From Vibrio tasmaniensis 1F-187 (GTDB lineage: Bacteria > Pseudomonadota > Gammaproteobacteria > Enterobacterales > Vibrionaceae), in assembly GCF_000272405.2 (NCBI RefSeq), contig NZ_AJZM02000265.1, positions 1 through 18,464 on the forward strand: a stretch of 18,464 bases of DNA, given 5' to 3'. Below the pieces are notes generated by a model. That model ran no database searches and was not told where the DNA came from. It worked only from the letters and a program-made list of their open reading frames with translations. Shown here one piece after another: positions 1-7,830 of this stretch; the first letter of the stretch is position 1; every line of letters starts with the position of its first letter. The position numbers and the translations under genes are program-made.

Positions 1-314
1 TCTCAAGCTTTTTTCCTACGCTATGTTTGATCACTTATTTACTGTGATTAGTATTACTCAAGTGAAAGCCGAACCTCACAGGTGCCATGTCATCGAAAAT
101 GTTTCGTTAAGCGGTTTCAAACAGGTTCTTTAAGCTCTTTCCATCTGTCTATCAAGAGTAGATCGAATAAACGAGCATGAGCCTTTAGCTGCCTTGAAGT
201 GACTCGGTGCACAAGTTAGTAAGTGTAAATACGTTCTTGATAAAATGGGATACATGTTCGCAGCCAATTTGTGAGACGCTTGATCTAGTGTCAGTCGAAT
301 CACAAGGAAGTTGA
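1..314. other. Upstream intergenic region, no confident gene
   Basis: No gene can be supported in these 314 bases. A frame open from the left edge runs on the plus strand to a TAA at 131-133 (about 43 codons). It could be the tail of a gene outside the window, but I do not recognise the peptide and it may be chance. The rest is ordinary leader DNA of the LysR gene. A TAAAAT hexamer at 241-246 could be a -10 element, but no convincing -35 lies at the right distance. Confidence 0.4.
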
Positions 315-1241
315 ATGCATCACTTTAATATCCGCGCTCTTGAGTATTTAAACGCGTTGTCTAAGTATGGCTCATTGCGTAAGGCATCCAAGATGATGAA
401 TGTTGACCCTGCTGCAATGAGCAGAATGCTGACCCAGCTCGAAGCGCAAGCGGAAATGAAAGTATGGGAGCGCAACAACCGCCAATCACTGTTGACTGAG
501 GCGGGTAATGAACTGTTGCATTACTATCGTTCCATTGTTCGTGGAGAGGCTGCAGTGCTTACTCGACTAGCCAAGCTTAAAAACCTCAAAGGAGGCAGTG
601 TCAGTATTGCCATCGGTGAAGGGTTTATTACCAACTTGGTGTCAAAGCCGATGCAAACCTTTATGACCCGTTATCCTGATATCAACCTTTCTATTGAAAT
701 TGCTGGGGCATTGGACGCGGTCAAGATGTTGGAAGATCAACAGATAGACTTCGCAATAACCTATGCTTCTGCTCCACATCCTAAGCTGCACTCCCACGTT
801 GAACGTAGCCATCCGCTCGAATTGATTGCTCCGAAGGGGCACTTCCTTACGATGAAAGAAGCGCCTGTGACACTGCAAGATATTAAGGATGTGTCTTTGG
901 CGTTGATCGACAACTCAACAGGGATGGGTCGATTGGTCAAGCAGGCCGAGCAAATGTCGCATTTCACGTTAGAACCTAAGCTTCAGACTAACTCAGTCAC
1001 TGCACTGACTAACTTTGTCTCAGCAGGGTTGGGTGTCACCTTTATGCCTAAGCTCACGGTGTTCGATGAGATAAAGTCAGGACAGATTGAAGTGGTTGCG
1101 ACCGAGTTGGAGATGCTATCGAAGGCGACGGTTAAGGTTCAATCTTTAAAAGGCCGCGCACTCACGCTACAGGCCGAAACCTTGTTAGATTTCTTACTCG
1201 AGAATGCCACTTTCTTGAGTCATGACGCTTACAATATCTAG
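315..1241 (+). CDS. LysR-family transcriptional regulator
   Basis: This is a 308-residue protein of normal LysR length. An N-terminal winged helix-turn-helix (about residues 5-65, helices around 20-40, with ALEYLNALSKYGSLRKAS and AAMSRMLTQLE) is followed by a periplasmic-binding-protein-like effector domain (about 90-300). The ATG at 315 has the purine-rich site AAGGAAG six or so bases upstream. The gene lies 225 bp upstream of dadA on the same strand, so it may control dadA in response to an amino acid or related ligand. That link rests on position only, because many LysR genes are divergent from their targets and this one is not. The exact subfamily and ligand are not recognisable from sequence. 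Confidence 0.93.
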   Translation: MHHFNIRALEYLNALSKYGSLRKASKMMNVDPAAMSRMLTQLEAQAEMKVWERNNRQSLLTEAGNELLHYYRSIVRGEAAVLTRLAKLKNLKGGSVSIAIGEGFITNLVSKPMQTFMTRYPDINLSIEIAGALDAVKMLEDQQIDFAITYASAPHPKLHSHVERSHPLELIAPKGHFLTMKEAPVTLQDIKDVSLALIDNSTGMGRLVKQAEQMSHFTLEPKLQTNSVTALTNFVSAGLGVTFMPKLTVFDEIKSGQIEVVATELEMLSKATVKVQSLKGRALTLQAETLLDFLLENATFLSHDAYNI

Positions 1242-1357
1242 GCTTAATCGATTTAGGTAACGACTGCTCCCAAACTTCCAAATACCGCCAATATCACAGT
1301 TCCAAACTGCCGAATTCGTTTTTTAGTCTAATTGAGTTTATGTCAACGCTCTCCCTA

Positions 1358-1386
1358 TTGATAAGTCAACATACGCAGAATAAGTT
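1358..1386 (+). promoter_or_regulatory. Candidate dadA promoter
   Basis: TTGATA at 1358-1363 and TAAGTT at 1381-1386 are 17 bases apart, about 80 bp before the dadA start. The -35 is good and the -10 is weak (3 of 6). Two GTCAAC words 23 bp apart (1342-1347 and 1365-1370) flank or overlap the -35 and could be half-sites for a regulator. This is pattern matching only. Confidence 0.25.
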
Positions 1387-1466
1387 ACAAACCATTAACG
1401 AAACGAGTTTTAGACTGACAGCTGTGTTCGACAGATTTTGGCTTTGTCGGGCATTAGGGGAAGAGA

Positions 1467-2720
1467 ATGGAAGTTATTGTGATTGGCAGTGGTGTTATTG
1501 GGTTAACCAGTGCTTGGTATCTGGCGAAAGAAGGTCATTCAGTGACGGTTATTGAGCGTCAAGATAGCAGTGGTAAAGAAACCAGCTTTGCGAATGCAGG
1601 GCAAATTTCTTACGGATATTCTTCACCATGGGCGGCACCGGGGATTCCGTTGAAAGCAATGAAATGGCTTACCCAAGAGCACGCGCCTCTAAAAGTGAAG
1701 CCGTCACTTTCTCCTGAATTAGTTGCTTGGGCGACTAAGATGTTGGCCAACTGTAATGAAGCCAAGTACGCCATGAATAAGTCACGCATGTTAAGAGTGG
1801 CAAACTTCAGTCGAGAGTGTCTCACTCATCTAAGAACCAGTGAAGATTTAGCTTATGAGGGCAGGCAGAAAGGCACCTTGCAAGTATTCAGAAGCGAGAA
1901 GCAACTCGATGCTATTCAGCAGGATATGAAGCTATTAACAGAGAGTGGGATCGAACACTCGCTGTTTGATGTTGACCAGTGTCTGTCAGTGGAGTCGGGT
2001 TTAGCGGACGTTAAAGACAAACTGGTGGGCGGCTTATACTTATCTCATGATGAAACCGGTGATTGCCATCAGTTCTGTTTAACCTTGACTGAGAAAGCCA
2101 AGCAACTCGGTGTTAGGTTCGTGTTTGATACTGAAGTGGTAAGTTTGAATCATCAGAATCAAGCCATTGAGACTATTACAACGACTCAAGGCGAGTTTAA
2201 AGCGGATGCTTACGTGGTCGCGTCAGGAAGCTATTCTCGAGAACTATTAAAGCAAGTCGACTTGTCTATACCGGTTTACCCAGTGAAAGGATATTCACTA
2301 ACATTGCCTATCGTGAATGTAGATAAGTCACCGACTTCGACTGTTATGGATGAAACCTACAAGGTCGCGATGACGCGATTTGATGATCGTATTCGTATCG
2401 CGGGTACGGCAGAACTCGCTGGTTTTGACTACCTAATCCCAGAAAAACGTAAAGCCACGATTGATATGGTGATAAAAGATCTTTTCCCACAAGCGGGGGA
2501 CTTTTCTAAGGCTGAATACTGGACTGGGCTAAGACCAATGACGCCAGATGGCACGCCTATCATCGGCAAGACACCTATCAAAAATTTATTTACCAATACA
2601 GGTCATGGAACATTAGGTTGGACAATGGCATGTGGCTCAGGAAAGATCCTAGCAAGCATAGTCAGTGGCTCTGCCAGTGATATTAAATCTGATGACTTAA
2701 GTATCCATCGTTATTTGTAG
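1467..2720 (+). CDS. dadA: D-amino-acid dehydrogenase small subunit, DadA
   Basis: DadA is an FAD enzyme that oxidatively deaminates D-amino acids (best known for D-alanine) to 2-oxo acids and ammonia, passing electrons to the membrane quinone pool. The protein has 417 residues, against about 432 in E. coli. The N-terminal dinucleotide-binding motif is G7-S-G-V-I-G12 with the acidic residue E30 ending the second strand. Further family hallmarks are ETSFANAGQIS, SPWAAPGIPLKAMKW, YEGRQKGTLQ, the central DETGDCHQF, VYPVKGYSLT, WTGLRPMTPDGTPIIG and the FAD-contacting NTGHGTLGWTMACGSG from residue 377. The ATG at 1467 follows AGGGGAAGAGA, a strong ribosome site. A LysR gene precedes it and a hairpin terminator ends the unit. 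No alanine racemase gene (dadX) follows, unlike E. coli. Confidence 0.95.
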   Translation: MEVIVIGSGVIGLTSAWYLAKEGHSVTVIERQDSSGKETSFANAGQISYGYSSPWAAPGIPLKAMKWLTQEHAPLKVKPSLSPELVAWATKMLANCNEAKYAMNKSRMLRVANFSRECLTHLRTSEDLAYEGRQKGTLQVFRSEKQLDAIQQDMKLLTESGIEHSLFDVDQCLSVESGLADVKDKLVGGLYLSHDETGDCHQFCLTLTEKAKQLGVRFVFDTEVVSLNHQNQAIETITTTQGEFKADAYVVASGSYSRELLKQVDLSIPVYPVKGYSLTLPIVNVDKSPTSTVMDETYKVAMTRFDDRIRIAGTAELAGFDYLIPEKRKATIDMVIKDLFPQAGDFSKAEYWTGLRPMTPDGTPIIGKTPIKNLFTNTGHGTLGWTMACGSGKILASIVSGSASDIKSDDLSIHRYL

Positions 2721-2746
2721 CAACATGATGTAGTGATGGTGAAAGT

Positions 2747-2782
2747 AACCCCATTCTAAGTTTTAGAATGGGGTTGTTTTTT
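2747..2782 (+). terminator. Rho-independent terminator of dadA
   Basis: A 13-bp perfect stem (AACCCCATTCTAA with TTAGAATGGGGTT) and the 3-base loop GTT are followed by GTTTTTT. It lies 26 bp after the dadA stop. The minus-strand side has no real T-run, so it serves mainly dadA, although the convergent hydrolase gene ends only 18 bp further on. Confidence 0.93.
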
Positions 2783-2800
2783 CTGGGTGGGTATCGAAAG

Positions 2801-3538
2801 TTATCTGGTGGTGGTTTCTAGTACATGGGTAAATCTATCCCACGATTTCTGGTCAGCTTCTTGTTGATAGTTGTTTGAGCCGAATACGGTAAAGGCATGT
2901 GGCGCACCACTGTAGGTGATCATTTCATGCGGAACCTTGCTTGATTCAAGTTGAGCTGCGAGGCTTCCAAAGTCGTGCATTGAGATCATGGCGTCTGCTG
3001 TACCATGGAACACGACAACTGGAGCTTTTGTCTCAGAGTAGTCTTGTCCTTTAGGTGTCGATAAACCGCCATGGAAGGTGACATAAGCTTTCGATGGGAT
3101 GCCAGCACGAGCGGCTTCTAAAACGGCTGCGCCACCAAAACAGTAACCCATCATCACGTTGTTATCTAAGTTACCACCAAGCCTTTTCGCTTCCATCGCT
3201 CCCGCATTAAGTAGTGCACGCATTTTTTCTCTGTCTTTATACAACTCGCCTGTGTGTTGTTTTTTGTCTTTCACTTCGGTAGGGCGAATGCCTTTACCAA
3301 ATAGGTCGATGGCGAACACGTTGTAACCGAGTTCGTTGAGCATCTCAGAACGTTTCTTTTCGTAATCAGTTAAACCATCCCAATCGTGTACTAATAGCAC
3401 TAAAGGCGCTTGGTCACTGGCTTCACTCCAATAACCTTCGTAATCCATACCATCGACTTGGTAAGTGATGTTTTCTCCTGAAATCGCAGAGAAGGGCAGT
3501 AAAACTGAAAACAGGCCGAGCGTAGTGATTGTTCGCAT
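2801..3538 (-). CDS. Exported dienelactone hydrolase family protein
   Basis: This is a 245-residue alpha/beta hydrolase of the dienelactone hydrolase family. The N-terminal stretch MRTITTLGLFSVLLPFSAISG looks like a signal peptide cut near residue 20-22, so the enzyme is probably periplasmic. The catalytic triad is readable: nucleophile Cys133 in GYCFGG, Asp182 in HGTADAM and His214 in GAPHAF. LVLLVHDWDGL near residue 47-56 forms the oxyanion strand. The natural substrate is unknown; members hydrolyse lactones or small esters, and the family name does not imply chlorocatechol breakdown here. The start has AAGGAA six bases upstream. It is transcribed towards dadA and may share its promoter region with nothing else. 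Confidence 0.9.
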   Translation of the reverse strand: MRTITTLGLFSVLLPFSAISGENITYQVDGMDYEGYWSEASDQAPLVLLVHDWDGLTDYEKKRSEMLNELGYNVFAIDLFGKGIRPTEVKDKKQHTGELYKDREKMRALLNAGAMEAKRLGGNLDNNVMMGYCFGGAAVLEAARAGIPSKAYVTFHGGLSTPKGQDYSETKAPVVVFHGTADAMISMHDFGSLAAQLESSKVPHEMITYSGAPHAFTVFGSNNYQQEADQKSWDRFTHVLETTTR

Positions 3539-3577
3539 GCGTGATTCCTTTCGATGACAATTGATGTTCCAATCGAA

Positions 3578-3606
3578 AGTATAGATAACGCGATGATTCT
3601 CGCCAG
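3578..3606 (-). promoter_or_regulatory. Candidate promoter of the hydrolase gene
   Basis: On the minus strand TATACT (5 of 6 to the -10 consensus, plus-strand 3578-3583) lies 17 bases downstream of CTGGCG (3 of 6, 3601-3606). It sits about 40 bp before the start codon. The -10 is convincing, the -35 is not. Confidence 0.35.
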
Positions 3607-3655
3607 ATTTCAGTTTATAACTTGAATAGCTAAACTGGAGAATAAAGGAAAAAAA

Positions 3656-4585
3656 TTACCAAGATGTGTTGGTTTTGCTAATGCTCATCTCCGGATACTT
3701 CCGCTGATAGCGCGGCAACATCGATTCATTGCCTAAGATGCCGCCTTGATGAATATAGATGATGGTCTTAGTTGGGTTGTCTTGTTGCCACTGTACTAAG
3801 CATTGCCACATCAAAGGGTCATAGAGCAGGTCAAACTCAATGTCAGTTTGCTCTTGCAGGTCTAACCAAGTTTGATAATCCTGCTGATACAACTTACCAA
3901 AATGGTGTTTGGTTTTGAGCGGTAAAATCTGTGGGTGATCGGTCTCGCCAAGCTCATTGAACTGCTGCGTTAAGTAGTCACTGCCACCAACACAAGCACA
4001 GGTTAAAACCGGGATGTTGTGCAGTTTTAAATGCTTATGAAGATACAGCGCTGTGCTACCAGTACCAGCGGGCAGTGCAACCACAAAATCGTGTTTGTTT
4101 TCGAAGCGCGTCCAGCTGAGTATTTCCATCGCCAGTTGCTTCACGCCATATTCAGAAAGCTGAGAACGTCCACCTTCAGGTAACACAATACAATCGGAAC
4201 CTGGTTGCCTTATTTGTCCAATATACGCTTGTGGATGAAGCTCAGAGCCTGTTTCTTTGACTGAAATAACCTTAGCCCCAAGATCGATAGCGCCACGGTA
4301 GTTGCCGAGTGGGCGTTCTTGTAGCCATTGAGGAAGGTGGTCGACGTAAAACTCAAGCGTCCAGCCTTTGATTTTTGCAAGTGCGGCTAGCGAGAACAAG
4401 GAGTTAGCTTGAGCTGACCCATAGCTTATTAGAGTGGTGGTGTTTGGGTGATCGTCTTCCAGTAGCTTCATGAACTTTCTGGCTTTGTTGCCGCAAAAGT
4501 GGGAGTGAAGCTTATCGTCTCGCTTTAAGAAAAAGGTGTGATCGTTGTATTGATGCTGAGTTACAGGGCTATTATTTAGTTTCAT
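3656..4585 (-). CDS. PLP enzyme, D-cysteine desulfhydrase / ACC deaminase family
   Basis: This is a fold-type II (tryptophan-synthase-beta-like) pyridoxal-phosphate enzyme. FLKRDDKLHSHFCGNKARKF matches the family signature around the PLP lysine (GGNKxRK in ACC deaminase); the lysine is the one in GNKARKF. Further motifs are SYGSAQANS (substrate pocket), LPEGGRS and the phosphate-binding loop LPAGTGSTA. Known members either break D-cysteine to pyruvate, H2S and ammonia or deaminate 1-aminocyclopropane-1-carboxylate; the sequence alone does not decide, but D-cysteine is more usual in enterobacteria and vibrios. I chose the ATG at 4585 (309 residues). An upstream in-frame ATG at 4621 adds twelve residues without family character and has no ribosome site. 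A D-amino-acid dehydrogenase lies 1 kb away, so a D-amino-acid theme is possible but inferred. Confidence 0.85.
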   Translation of the reverse strand: MKLNNSPVTQHQYNDHTFFLKRDDKLHSHFCGNKARKFMKLLEDDHPNTTTLISYGSAQANSLFSLAALAKIKGWTLEFYVDHLPQWLQERPLGNYRGAIDLGAKVISVKETGSELHPQAYIGQIRQPGSDCIVLPEGGRSQLSEYGVKQLAMEILSWTRFENKHDFVVALPAGTGSTALYLHKHLKLHNIPVLTCACVGGSDYLTQQFNELGETDHPQILPLKTKHHFGKLYQQDYQTWLDLQEQTDIEFDLLYDPLMWQCLVQWQQDNPTKTIIYIHQGGILGNESMLPRYQRKYPEMSISKTNTSW

Positions 4586-4712
4586 CGCACTTAGACAAAA
4601 TGCTGACTCAAGAGCCAGCATTTTTAAATCAAAAAGGACTACTGAGTATCTAGTAGCTAGCGAGTGCTGTAAACCAACTAAATCAAGTTTTCATAGGGTA
4701 TTGAGCTTCGTA

Positions 4713-6011
4713 TTACGAGTTTGCTTGCTTTAATGTGGATAAGGAGGAATCTGTCTGAAAGGCGATTCTTGCAGTACACCCTCCAGAGTTGCGATTGACC
4801 AACTCAAAGTCCCAATGGAAGCGCTGGCACAAGTCGTCGACAATCAATAAACCTAATCCATGACCATTCGGATTGTACTGTTCCTGAAGGCCTTCTCCTT
4901 GGTCTTCAATTACCAGGTTGTCTTGTGAGAGAGTGATGCTCACTGTGCCACTATTGGTCGCTGCAATCGCATTTCTCAACAAGTTGCCAACCAACATGTT
5001 CATGATCGCACTGGTGGCTTGAATTATAGGCTCAGATTGAACGAGTAGGGATATTTCGACTGCTTTCTCATTTGCTTGTAACGTATTTTTGGAAACGATG
5101 GTCTCTAATTCTTGCTGGCTAAACAAGCGCAGCGGTGCATCGTCACTATTTCTTTCGTAACGAACTAGGCCAAGCAGGGCATCGACCATCTCAGACATCT
5201 GAACAATGGCTTCATCAATGCGTTCAACCTGCCGAGATTGAAACTCGGTTGTTTCGCTTCTCAATAGCAATTTATTCGCACCACGAGCAACGGTTAGTGG
5301 TGTTCTTAACTCATGGCTTGAGTATCGAGCAAAGGCTTGTTCACGCTTGACCAAGGAATTGATTTCTCGACGATACTGATTCAGTTGATCGGTTAGCTGA
5401 CGAAATTCAACTGCCGCATCATCACTCACACCGAACTCTTCGTTGAGATTGAGTTTATTCGACTCAAGTTGCTCAGAGAGAGAGTTGAATGGTTCAATCA
5501 GTCGTTTTGACAGTCGATAGAGCAGAGCACCAAAACTAAAAATTAAGATAGAAAGTAACGTGAGCACAAAGGCGGTCGCGTACACAAGTTCAGAAATAGC
5601 AAATTCAACACGGTCTATTTCGGAAAGTAGGATTATTGGGTGGGTTTTTCCTTTGTCAGAATACTCGCCAACATAGACCATTCTTGACTCTGGCTCTTCG
5701 CCGATCTCTCCGAGAAAGCTCTCTTTATTTGCAATGAGCTTATAATATTCGGGAGGTACGAATGACGGGTCGTTATAGGCGACCGTCAGATCATCAATTC
5801 TTAACTCACCACTTTCTCCGGCTTGAAATAGTTCGACGGCGTAATTGCGGTCAATCAAGATGCGTCTTTCTCCGACCCGGTCTTCAGACATGTAGAGCGC
5901 GACAATAAAAACGATATAGACGAACGCAGACACAATCACGGCCATTAGCCCAAAGAAAACAGCTAAGCGGCCGGTGAGGGTTTTAGTGCTTGTCAGAAAG
6001 TTGGAAATCAA
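4713..6011 (-). CDS. Sensor histidine kinase (two-component, ColS-like candidate)
   Basis: This is a 432-residue membrane kinase. Transmembrane segments at about 17-40 and 143-165 enclose a periplasmic sensor of roughly 100 residues. A short HAMP-like linker follows, then the H-box YSSHELRTPL with phospho-accepting His233, the N-box NLLRNAIAAT (343-352), the G1 box EDQGEG (369-374) and the G2 box GHGLGL (383-388). The start is a TTG at 6011 overlapping the regulator's TGA stop as TTGA. It is supported by GGAG eight bases upstream, and the next ATG would remove the first membrane helix. The sensor domain is strongly acidic (about 22 D/E against 11 K/R) and contains overlapping ExxE motifs at residues 102-108, as in the metal sensor ColS. 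That makes metal or cationic-peptide sensing plausible, not shown. Confidence 0.92.
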   Translation of the reverse strand: MISNFLTSTKTLTGRLAVFFGLMAVIVSAFVYIVFIVALYMSEDRVGERRILIDRNYAVELFQAGESGELRIDDLTVAYNDPSFVPPEYYKLIANKESFLGEIGEEPESRMVYVGEYSDKGKTHPIILLSEIDRVEFAISELVYATAFVLTLLSILIFSFGALLYRLSKRLIEPFNSLSEQLESNKLNLNEEFGVSDDAAVEFRQLTDQLNQYRREINSLVKREQAFARYSSHELRTPLTVARGANKLLLRSETTEFQSRQVERIDEAIVQMSEMVDALLGLVRYERNSDDAPLRLFSQQELETIVSKNTLQANEKAVEISLLVQSEPIIQATSAIMNMLVGNLLRNAIAATNSGTVSITLSQDNLVIEDQGEGLQEQYNPNGHGLGLLIVDDLCQRFHWDFELVNRNSGGCTARIAFQTDSSLSTLKQANS

Positions 6012-6685
6012 TTCGATGACTCCAAGCGGAATCCTATTTTAGGAACGGTAATCAACATTTGACTGTCAAAAGGCTTGTCGAGTTGATTTCGTAATTGATA
6101 GATGTGACTGCGCAGCACATCATTATTGGGTTCATCTTCTTCCCATAATTTGTAGGAGATATCTTCACGAGTCACCACTTCCGGTGCGTTTTGGCAGAGC
6201 ATCTCAAGTATGGTGTAAGTGGTTGGGTTTAGCGCAAGAAGCTTATCTTGGCGGTAAGCTTTACGGGTTTTTTGGTCGATGGTGAGTTCACCGAACTGAA
6301 GTTTTGAAGAGGCTACTTTTCCGCGGTAACGACGAACTAGTGCGTTCATTCTTGCTTCTAAAATATCCAAATCAAAAGGCTTGGTTAGATAGTCATCGGC
6401 ACCATGCTCAAACCCTTTCAACATATCATCGCGGCTATCTAGCGCGGTCAGCATCAAAATAGGTGTCGCGTTGCCTTGGTCTCGCAATTTATTACAAACC
6501 GTGAGGCCGTCCATTCTTGGCAACATCAGATCCAATATGATGATATCAAATGAGTTTTCCAACGCGAGTTGCAGGCCGAGTTCGCCGTTGTCCGCATAAT
6601 CGAGTTCCATACCAATACACTCAAAATAATCAAACAAGACACCTGCGATTTCACGGTTATCTTCGACTAATAGAACTCGTTTCAT
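6008..6685 (-). CDS. OmpR-family response regulator (ColR-like candidate)
   Basis: This is the partner of the overlapping kinase. The receiver domain fills the first ~120 residues, with the acidic pair in LLVEDN, the phosphorylation aspartate in IILDLMLPRMDG and the conserved Thr and Lys in LMLTALD and YLTKPFD. A C-terminal winged-helix DNA-binding domain (about 130-225) ends with RSHIYQLRNQLDKP and TVPKIGFRL. I chose the second in-frame ATG (6685, 225 residues), because GAGAAT lies just before it and family members begin MKRVLLVEDN. The ATG at 6697 would add MRIK. The gene is divergent from the glycosyltransferase operon, and a 31-bp palindrome resembling a ColR box lies between them, suggesting direct control of that operon and of itself. 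Confidence 0.93.
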   Translation of the reverse strand: MKRVLLVEDNREIAGVLFDYFECIGMELDYADNGELGLQLALENSFDIIILDLMLPRMDGLTVCNKLRDQGNATPILMLTALDSRDDMLKGFEHGADDYLTKPFDLDILEARMNALVRRYRGKVASSKLQFGELTIDQKTRKAYRQDKLLALNPTTYTILEMLCQNAPEVVTREDISYKLWEEDEPNNDVLRSHIYQLRNQLDKPFDSQMLITVPKIGFRLESSN

Positions 6686-6731
6686 TTTGATTCTCATACA
6701 GAAATAGACGGTAACATTATCCTGAGTGAGC

Positions 6732-6762
6732 GTGAAAAATATGTCAATAACATAACTTTCAC
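6732..6762. promoter_or_regulatory. 31-bp imperfect palindrome, ColR-box-like operator
   Basis: Arms GTGAAA and TTTCAC enclose inner arms TATGT and ACATA around the centre CAATA; 11 of 13 symmetric base pairs match. Read on the minus strand, 6747 to 6732 is TTGACATATTTTTCAC. The Pseudomonas ColR consensus as I recall it is YYNASNNYTTTTTCAC, a match at 15 of 16 positions. The plus-strand arm (6747-6762) matches only about 12 of 16. The element sits between the regulator gene and the glycosyltransferase operon. It also contains a perfect -35 hexamer (TTGACA, minus strand), but the best -10 partner GATAAT (6716-6721) is 20 bases away. Confidence 0.5.
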
Positions 6763-6773
6763 TTATGGGAGGG

Positions 6774-6790
6774 TAGATTGGGTTCAGATT
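6774..6790 (+). promoter_or_regulatory. Candidate -10 and AGATT direct repeat before the glycosyltransferase operon
   Basis: TAGATT at 6774-6779 matches the -10 consensus at 4 of 6. The position 17 bases further up (6751-6756, CATAAC) is not a -35, as expected for an activator-dependent promoter, and lies inside the palindrome. AGATT is repeated with an 11-bp period (6775-6779 and 6786-6790). Transcription would begin about 25 bases before the start codon. Confidence 0.25.
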
Positions 6791-6810
6791 AAAAAATAGA
6801 AGAACGTATT

Positions 6811-7830
6811 ATGTCTGAACTTCATATAAGCCGCCCTAAGATATCTACATCGCAGATCAACCCTGCGGTTTCTCTGTCTATCATTGTGCCTTTTTACGAT
6901 GAACAAGAGGTATTGGAAGAGTTCCACTCTCGCCTTACCAAGGTGCTTGATAGCTTGCCCATCAAGAGTGAAATCGTTTATGTCGACGACGGTAGCAAAG
7001 ACAGCAGCTTGGAGTTGGTGAGTTCATTCACTTCAATCAATAGCTCAATTTCTGTTATCGGTTTAAGCCGTAATTTTGGCAAAGAATCAGCGATGAGCGC
7101 AGGCCTTGAGCACTGTCGTGGACAAGCGGTGATTTTGCTAGACGCTGACTTACAAGATCCACCTGAGCTTATCCCGCAAATGATTGCTAAGTGGCGCGAA
7201 GGTTATGACGTCGTCAATATGCAGCGCAGCCAGCGTGATGGTGAAACATGGTTTAAGAAGTTTTCAGCAGCGAGCTTTTACAAAGTCATGAACGTGGCTG
7301 CGAAGATTGATGTTCCTGAGAATGTGGGTGATTTTCGACTGTTAAGCCGAGAGGTTGTCGACCATATCAATCAGCTTCCAGAACGTAACCGCTACATGAA
7401 AGGCATTTTTTCATGGCCGGGTTTCCGACAAGCGACACTCCAATTTAAGCGTGATGCTCGCTTCTGTGGCGAGACCAAGTGGAACTATTTGAAACTCATC
7501 GGATTGGCGATGGATGGCATCACATCATTCTCTATCCGCCCACTGCGTATTGCGACGGCAGTTGGTGGATTAGTGGCGCTTACTGCTTTCGTGTATGGCG
7601 TCTTCATCGTGTTCAAAACCATGATGTTTGGTGAGCCAATTACGGGTTATCCGTCAATGATGGTCGTGCAACTTGCACTTGGCGGAATCCAACTGTTGAG
7701 TATTGGTTTAATGGGGGAGTACATAGGTCGTATTTTCATCGAAACCAAGAATCGCCCTCTTTATCTGATCCAATCGGTCGTTGATACACCCGCATTGAAA
7801 ACACATTTTAAATTAGAGGAATCAGCATGA
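6811..7830 (+). CDS. Polyprenyl-phosphate glycosyltransferase, GtrB/DPM1-like (GT2)
   Basis: This is a 339-residue family-2 glycosyltransferase anchored in the inner membrane. The GT-A domain opens with LSIIVPFYDEQEVL (residues 22-35), then VYVDDGSKDSS (D59-D60) and the metal-binding ILLDADLQDPPEL (D111-A-D113). The C-terminal segments at about 246-270 and 283-306 are the two membrane helices typical of GtrB and ArnC. Members transfer a sugar from a nucleotide donor to undecaprenyl phosphate on the cytoplasmic face. The sugar cannot be read from sequence. It is the first gene of a three-gene operon; its TGA overlaps the next ATG as ATGA, indicating translational coupling. The start has only a weak GAAGAA ribosome site. 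Confidence 0.93.
   Translation: MSELHISRPKISTSQINPAVSLSIIVPFYDEQEVLEEFHSRLTKVLDSLPIKSEIVYVDDGSKDSSLELVSSFTSINSSISVIGLSRNFGKESAMSAGLEHCRGQAVILLDADLQDPPELIPQMIAKWREGYDVVNMQRSQRDGETWFKKFSAASFYKVMNVAAKIDVPENVGDFRLLSREVVDHINQLPERNRYMKGIFSWPGFRQATLQFKRDARFCGETKWNYLKLIGLAMDGITSFSIRPLRIATAVGGLVALTAFVYGVFIVFKTMMFGEPITGYPSMMVVQLALGGIQLLSIGLMGEYIGRIFIETKNRPLYLIQSVVDTPALKTHFKLEESA

Noticed and set aside
27..50. ATCAC / GTGAT dyad with 9-base spacer
   Set aside because: Five-base arms of wrong orientation for CRP (TGTGA-N6-TCACA); expected by chance.
2..133. Open plus-strand frame from the left edge to TAA at 131, possibly the tail of an upstream gene
   Set aside because: Only about 43 codons, no recognisable family, no evidence beyond the absence of stops.
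1429..1449. CGACA / TGTCG hairpin just before the dadA ribosome site
   Set aside because: Five-base stem with an 11-base loop is too weak to call a regulatory structure.
3611..3637. CAGTTTA / TAAACTG inverted repeat after the PLP enzyme gene
   Set aside because: Seven-base AT-rich arms, 13-base loop and the T-run lies before rather than after the stem, so not an intrinsic terminator.
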